This document shows positions 32,841 through 36,426 of a stretch of 36,426 bases of DNA, piece by piece (within the stretch, counting starts at the first letter, position 1; every line of letters begins with the position of its first letter). The notes below the pieces were generated by a model. It saw only the letters and a program-made list of their open reading frames with translations, did no database searches and had not been told where the DNA came from. The stretch lies in NCBI GenBank assembly GCA_023410575.1, contig JAEYPP010000066.1, positions 1-36,426 on the forward strand, written 5' to 3'. The position numbers and the translations under genes were made by a program. Origin of the DNA: Bacillota bacterium. Its GTDB lineage: Bacteria > Bacillota > Clostridia > Lachnospirales > Lachnospiraceae.

Positions 32841-34178
32841 TTAATAATGTGGCGGCATTTGTGTACTAATTTCAAATTCTTTCTTTGTGGCAATCAGATA
32901 GCTTAATACCTGTGTAACATTTGTGTTTTCTACCAATGAAACATTTAAGTAATAGTTATAACCATCCTTCAAAAACAGACGAAATGTATATACCTTACCT
33001 TCAATCTCCTTAAACCATAATTGCAATAACGTACCATCATCTCTGTCAAAATTACCACCGATTGATATAATGTTTTCTTCTGAAAACTTATAAATATGAT
33101 TGATAATATACCAGGTTCTGATATTGTAATAAAATCTCTCTATATACTCTGTCCCACCATCATTATTAAAATCGATTTCATAATATTCATCGTCACCACA
33201 CACAGATTTAAGTCTTGACTTCTTATCATCGTCAAATTGTCTTGTTTCATCTCCAATATAAACCTGTATACTATCATCTATAATAGATTTATCCATTAAA
33301 TCATCTTTAATACTGTCTATATAAGTGGAAATACTCTTTTCATAGGTCTGGTGGTTATTATATATTTCTTCCCATTCAAATTGAATTGGAAGCAATTTTA
33401 CCGACACATACTCCTTAATTCGTTCTGGCACTAATTTAAGAATATTAATCTCATCCAGATAACTATAATAGTAACTAAATGAACTATCTATAAAATACAG
33501 AACATCCTTATATTCTATAACTCTTGCATCTATATCCATACAATTCCAGAAATCAAAGACTGTTAACTCGCCATCTGATTCTTTATATATGGTGACAGAA
33601 ACAATCTCTGTCGTACCACCAGGATAAGCAACCTCTAAGTAGTACGTATTATGATCTAACTGATACTTATAGATATGGCTGACTTGAATTTCAAATTCTC
33701 CCTTACTAGCATAGTAATCATGTCCAAAAGTATCATAAAAATCACCTTTCGATATCTCATAAGAAGATGTGTTGAAATTTAGTTGATTCATATCTCTCTC
33801 AAAAAGTGCCTTCTCCGCCAGAACAATCAAACTATTGGGAATCTCTTTATGTTTATAGTTTACAGCTACAAAGTCGCCCTGTACCTTTTCTGCAAGGTTA
33901 CTTAACCTTTGGTCAATATCTTCTGGAAAAGCTTTTCTACTATCAACATCAGTATAATCTATCTTTTCATAATATAGCTCTGAATCCTCAGCTTCTTCCC
34001 AAACTTCATCAGTCTTATTCTGTGTAATTTCTTGTATAGGGATTTCAGTGATATTATCAGCAGGAATTTCAGTAACAATTTTATCCTTTAACTGTTCCCC
34101 ATTACTTTTGTCCGTTCCTGAGCAGGATGAAGTAAATAATACACACAGGACAGATATCACAATCAATTTTCTCCTCAT
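32841..34178 (-). CDS. Predicted lipoprotein with Ca-loop-like motif, paralogue of next gene
   Basis: A 445-aa lipoprotein from ATG 34178. MRRKLIVISVLCVLFTSSCS is a type II signal peptide with lipid-modified C19. The mature protein is acidic and Tyr-rich and has no enzyme motif I recognise. Near its centre is IDFNNDGGTEYIER, a Dx[NDS]xDG-type Ca-binding loop as in FG-GAP/EF-hand-like proteins. From about residue 75 on it aligns along its length with the C-terminal half of the upstream gene. GGGGGAAG precedes the ATG. It lies 16 bp after that gene, so both are in one operon. Function unknown; extracytoplasmic attachment is likely. Confidence 0.75.
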   Translation of the reverse strand: MRRKLIVISVLCVLFTSSCSGTDKSNGEQLKDKIVTEIPADNITEIPIQEITQNKTDEVWEEAEDSELYYEKIDYTDVDSRKAFPEDIDQRLSNLAEKVQGDFVAVNYKHKEIPNSLIVLAEKALFERDMNQLNFNTSSYEISKGDFYDTFGHDYYASKGEFEIQVSHIYKYQLDHNTYYLEVAYPGGTTEIVSVTIYKESDGELTVFDFWNCMDIDARVIEYKDVLYFIDSSFSYYYSYLDEINILKLVPERIKEYVSVKLLPIQFEWEEIYNNHQTYEKSISTYIDSIKDDLMDKSIIDDSIQVYIGDETRQFDDDKKSRLKSVCGDDEYYEIDFNNDGGTEYIERFYYNIRTWYIINHIYKFSEENIISIGGNFDRDDGTLLQLWFKEIEGKVYTFRLFLKDGYNYYLNVSLVENTNVTQVLSYLIATKKEFEISTQMPPHY

Positions 34179-34194
34179 AACTTCCCCCAGAATT

Positions 34195-36426
34195 TCACCC
34201 CTTCCAAGCCTCTTGCGTAATAATCTTAAATTCTTCTCTAGGTACAATAAGATAGCTCTGTACCTGTATAATCTTTGTGTTTTCTACTAATGATACATTG
34301 AAGTAATAATTATTTCCACCTCGTAAGAATAGCCGGAATGTAAACACTTTCCCATCAATCTCCTTAAACCATAATTGCACCAATGTACTATCTTCACTCT
34401 TAAAATCACCATTGATTGATCTAACTCTTTTATCAGTAAAATGATAAATATTGTTGATAAGAAACAGAGTTGGATAATTAGATGGAAACTCGTAATGCCT
34501 GTCAAAGTACTCTAGCTCACTATCATTATTAAAGTCAATTGCATAATAATCATAGTCGTTACCACCTACAGATTTCAATCTTAGCTTCTTTTCTTCGTCA
34601 AATTGACTTGTCTCATCTCCTAGATAAACTTGAATATTATCATCGATCGGTGATTTATCCATTAGGTCGCTTTTAATACTATCCACATAAGTAGATATAC
34701 TCTTTTCATAGGACTGGTGATTATTATAGATCTCTTCCCATTCATATTGATTCGATTTTAATTCTATCATTACATAATCTTTGATTACTTCCGGAACTAA
34801 TCTATAAATATTGATTGTATACGTATATTTGTTATAGTAATTATAAGAGCTTTCTATAAAATATAAATTATCTTTGTACTCTATAATTCTAGCATCAATA
34901 TCTAGAGTAATCCAGCTATCCATGACTGTTAGTTCACCATCTAGCTCTTTATATATCGTAATATAAACATACCTTCCCGTACCTCCAGAATCTTCAACTT
35001 TTAGGTAATACGTATCATTATCTAATTGATACTTATAAATATGGCTGACATATCGTTCAAATTCATCTTTACTAGTATACAAATTGTCTCCAAAAGTATC
35101 GTAATAATCACTTTCGGATATCTCATACAATGACGTGTTTATATTTAGCTGATTCATATCGCCATCAAATAATGCTTTCTCCGCTAGTATAATTAAGCTG
35201 TTAGGAATGTCTTTGTGCTCATAATTTACTGCTACAAAATCGCCCTTTACTTTTTTTGCAAGACGATCCATCCTTTGATCAATATCTTCTGGAAATGCTT
35301 TTTTATTATCTGCGTCTGTATAATCTATATATTCGAAATTCGTATCGTCGTTATCCCAATAATCAGAAAGTTCAATATTATTCTCTATATTAATCATATA
35401 ATCCAGTAGTATCGTTGTCTGACCGTTTTCCTTCATTCTGACATCCAATAGATAGTTATCCTCAGAACTCTTGCGATAAAGAGAAAAAATCACCGTTTTC
35501 CCATCAATTACTTTAAACCACTGCTGAGTAAATAGATAATCTGTAGAACTAAAAGTATCAAATGGAAATAAGGATACCAACTTAGTCTTAGGATCATACC
35601 ATGTAAACCCGTTTGCCCTTAAATTACTGCTACCAAGTACAGTGATTTTTCTATCATAGAATTCATCTTCACCATCGTTATCAACATCAATTGCTTTCAA
35701 GTTGTAAAAACTAAAATCGCTATTTTCGTCACTTTCTTCACTAATCAAATCAGGTCTATCAACCTCATCGCCCATAAACCATCCATGAATCCTGTCTGTA
35801 TAGATTAAATCTATCCCTATTTCGTTAATGTATGTCTGAATATCACTGACTATAGGACTGTTTTTGTTTTCATAAAGCATATGGTATTGGTAATCATCAC
35901 TTGTCTTTCGGATGTATGTATGTGGTTGCTCAATTAACCACATAAAACCACTATTATCACCATCGAAAGAGTATACTCCAACGGCATCTGTTGGATCTTT
36001 TGGATTATAAATATTGTAATTTGCAACTAAATAGAAGTTATCATCCTTCTTAAAAATTGCGAAACACCGATAATAACTAAGATAATCATGACCAGCGAAA
36101 ACATAATAACCTTCAGACTCTTTAAGTAAATAGACGCTGTTGGCTGAATAATATGAAGTATCAAGTTCTAGTTTCTTAATCATAATGATTTCATCTGTGC
36201 CATCTCCATTCACATCGAATTTGTAAATGAAATAATCATTAGCTCCGTTTCGCATTGCATCATTTAACTCTTGTTCAGAATAATCAATATCCTCACTCTG
36301 ATTTGGCTTGAATTTAAAATCATTCATTGAAATCATCAGACTGCTATCATTCAACTCTTGTATCAATGAATCAGATTCACCTAGATATAGGGCTTCTTTT
36401 AGTTGATTGATAAGTTCTAATGGTAG
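34195..36426 (-). CDS. Partial secreted protein with two Ca-loop-like repeats (5' end off window)
   Basis: The frame is open from 34195 to the right edge, so the true start lies outside; the seen part is 743 codons. No ATG near the edge is a credible start. It contains two related units. The N-terminal unit has FDVNGDGTDEI and IDVDNDGEDEFYDR loops and QWFKVIDGKTVIFSLYRK. The C-terminal unit (from about YIDYTDADNKKAFPEDIDQR) has IDFNNDSELEYFDR and LQLWFKEIDGKVFTFRLFLR, and closely matches the lipoprotein gene just downstream. This suggests duplication within and between the genes. No catalytic motif was found; function unknown. Confidence 0.7.
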   Translation of the reverse strand, partial: LPLELINQLKEALYLGESDSLIQELNDSSLMISMNDFKFKPNQSEDIDYSEQELNDAMRNGANDYFIYKFDVNGDGTDEIIMIKKLELDTSYYSANSVYLLKESEGYYVFAGHDYLSYYRCFAIFKKDDNFYLVANYNIYNPKDPTDAVGVYSFDGDNSGFMWLIEQPHTYIRKTSDDYQYHMLYENKNSPIVSDIQTYINEIGIDLIYTDRIHGWFMGDEVDRPDLISEESDENSDFSFYNLKAIDVDNDGEDEFYDRKITVLGSSNLRANGFTWYDPKTKLVSLFPFDTFSSTDYLFTQQWFKVIDGKTVIFSLYRKSSEDNYLLDVRMKENGQTTILLDYMINIENNIELSDYWDNDDTNFEYIDYTDADNKKAFPEDIDQRMDRLAKKVKGDFVAVNYEHKDIPNSLIILAEKALFDGDMNQLNINTSLYEISESDYYDTFGDNLYTSKDEFERYVSHIYKYQLDNDTYYLKVEDSGGTGRYVYITIYKELDGELTVMDSWITLDIDARIIEYKDNLYFIESSYNYYNKYTYTINIYRLVPEVIKDYVMIELKSNQYEWEEIYNNHQSYEKSISTYVDSIKSDLMDKSPIDDNIQVYLGDETSQFDEEKKLRLKSVGGNDYDYYAIDFNNDSELEYFDRHYEFPSNYPTLFLINNIYHFTDKRVRSINGDFKSEDSTLVQLWFKEIDGKVFTFRLFLRGGNNYYFNVSLVENTKIIQVQSYLIVPREEFKIITQEAWKG

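Noticed and set aside
8562..36426. CRISPR arrays, tRNA or rRNA genes, intact insertion sequences, phage genes
   Set aside because: None found. The recurring short sequences are isolated palindromes without regular spacing, and no transposase, integrase or structural phage gene is present.

Overview
The window reads as a low-GC Gram-positive chromosome, most likely a spore-forming clostridium of the Lachnospiraceae (an inference of the Clostridium/Lachnoclostridium phytofermentans type). Reasons: AT-rich codon use, strong AGGAGG ribosome-binding sites, T-box and L-box leaders, a serS/NudC/U32/NhaC/transaldolase gene mix, and a possible forespore-type promoter. It looks like ordinary chromosome rather than prophage or island. 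No CRISPR array, tRNA, rRNA or intact insertion sequence was seen.

Layout. 1-180: palindrome-rich non-coding DNA. 180-5348: a DegS/NarL-type two-component system divergent from a three-gene ABC-2 exporter, in the same order and with the same parts as the LnrJK-LnrLMN (YfiJKLMN) drug-resistance module of Bacillus. 5427-8419: an EamA permease, then a condensation-domain-like acyltransferase coupled to a zinc-ribbon membrane protein. 8562-13506 is mostly minus strand: a secreted M15 peptidase, a tiny plus-strand zinc-ribbon protein, a CheX-like/CheY pair, NudC, and a methyltransferase fused to a pyrophosphatase-like domain. 13644-14648: a 48-aa Ser/Asn-rich protein and a small methyltransferase. 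14625-17177: a second ABC-2 exporter operon of the DUF990/viologen-exporter type, preceded by a leader with its own promoter, a 17-codon leader peptide and mutually exclusive hairpins ending in a terminator. 17764-19407: serS under a T-box with a UCC specifier. 19511-21140: ECF sigma and anti-sigma. 21310-26154: an EAL phosphodiesterase, two U32-type proteins, and a 1-phosphofructokinase-type kinase. 26269-28116: a secreted 5'-nucleotidase with LysM. 28525-29449: a small membrane protein and a P-loop kinase-like protein. 29772-31820: an NhaC-family transporter under a lysine riboswitch. 31995-32648: a compact transaldolase. 32841-36426: two paralogous secreted or lipoprotein-like proteins, the second running off the right edge.

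The most notable signals are regulatory or structural. They are: (i) the leader-peptide attenuator in front of the second exporter; (ii) a 35-45 bp palindromic repeat in three copies, each directly 3' of a terminator U-tract on the minus strand, with compensatory base changes; (iii) two terminator-like hairpins whose loops carry the same nested GTGCCTnACAAGnCC...CTTGTGAG core; and (iv) an ECF sigma gene whose good ribosome-binding site points to a non-canonical AUA or AUU start.

Coordinates were assigned by reading the sequence. Family names rest on motif recognition, not on database searches.
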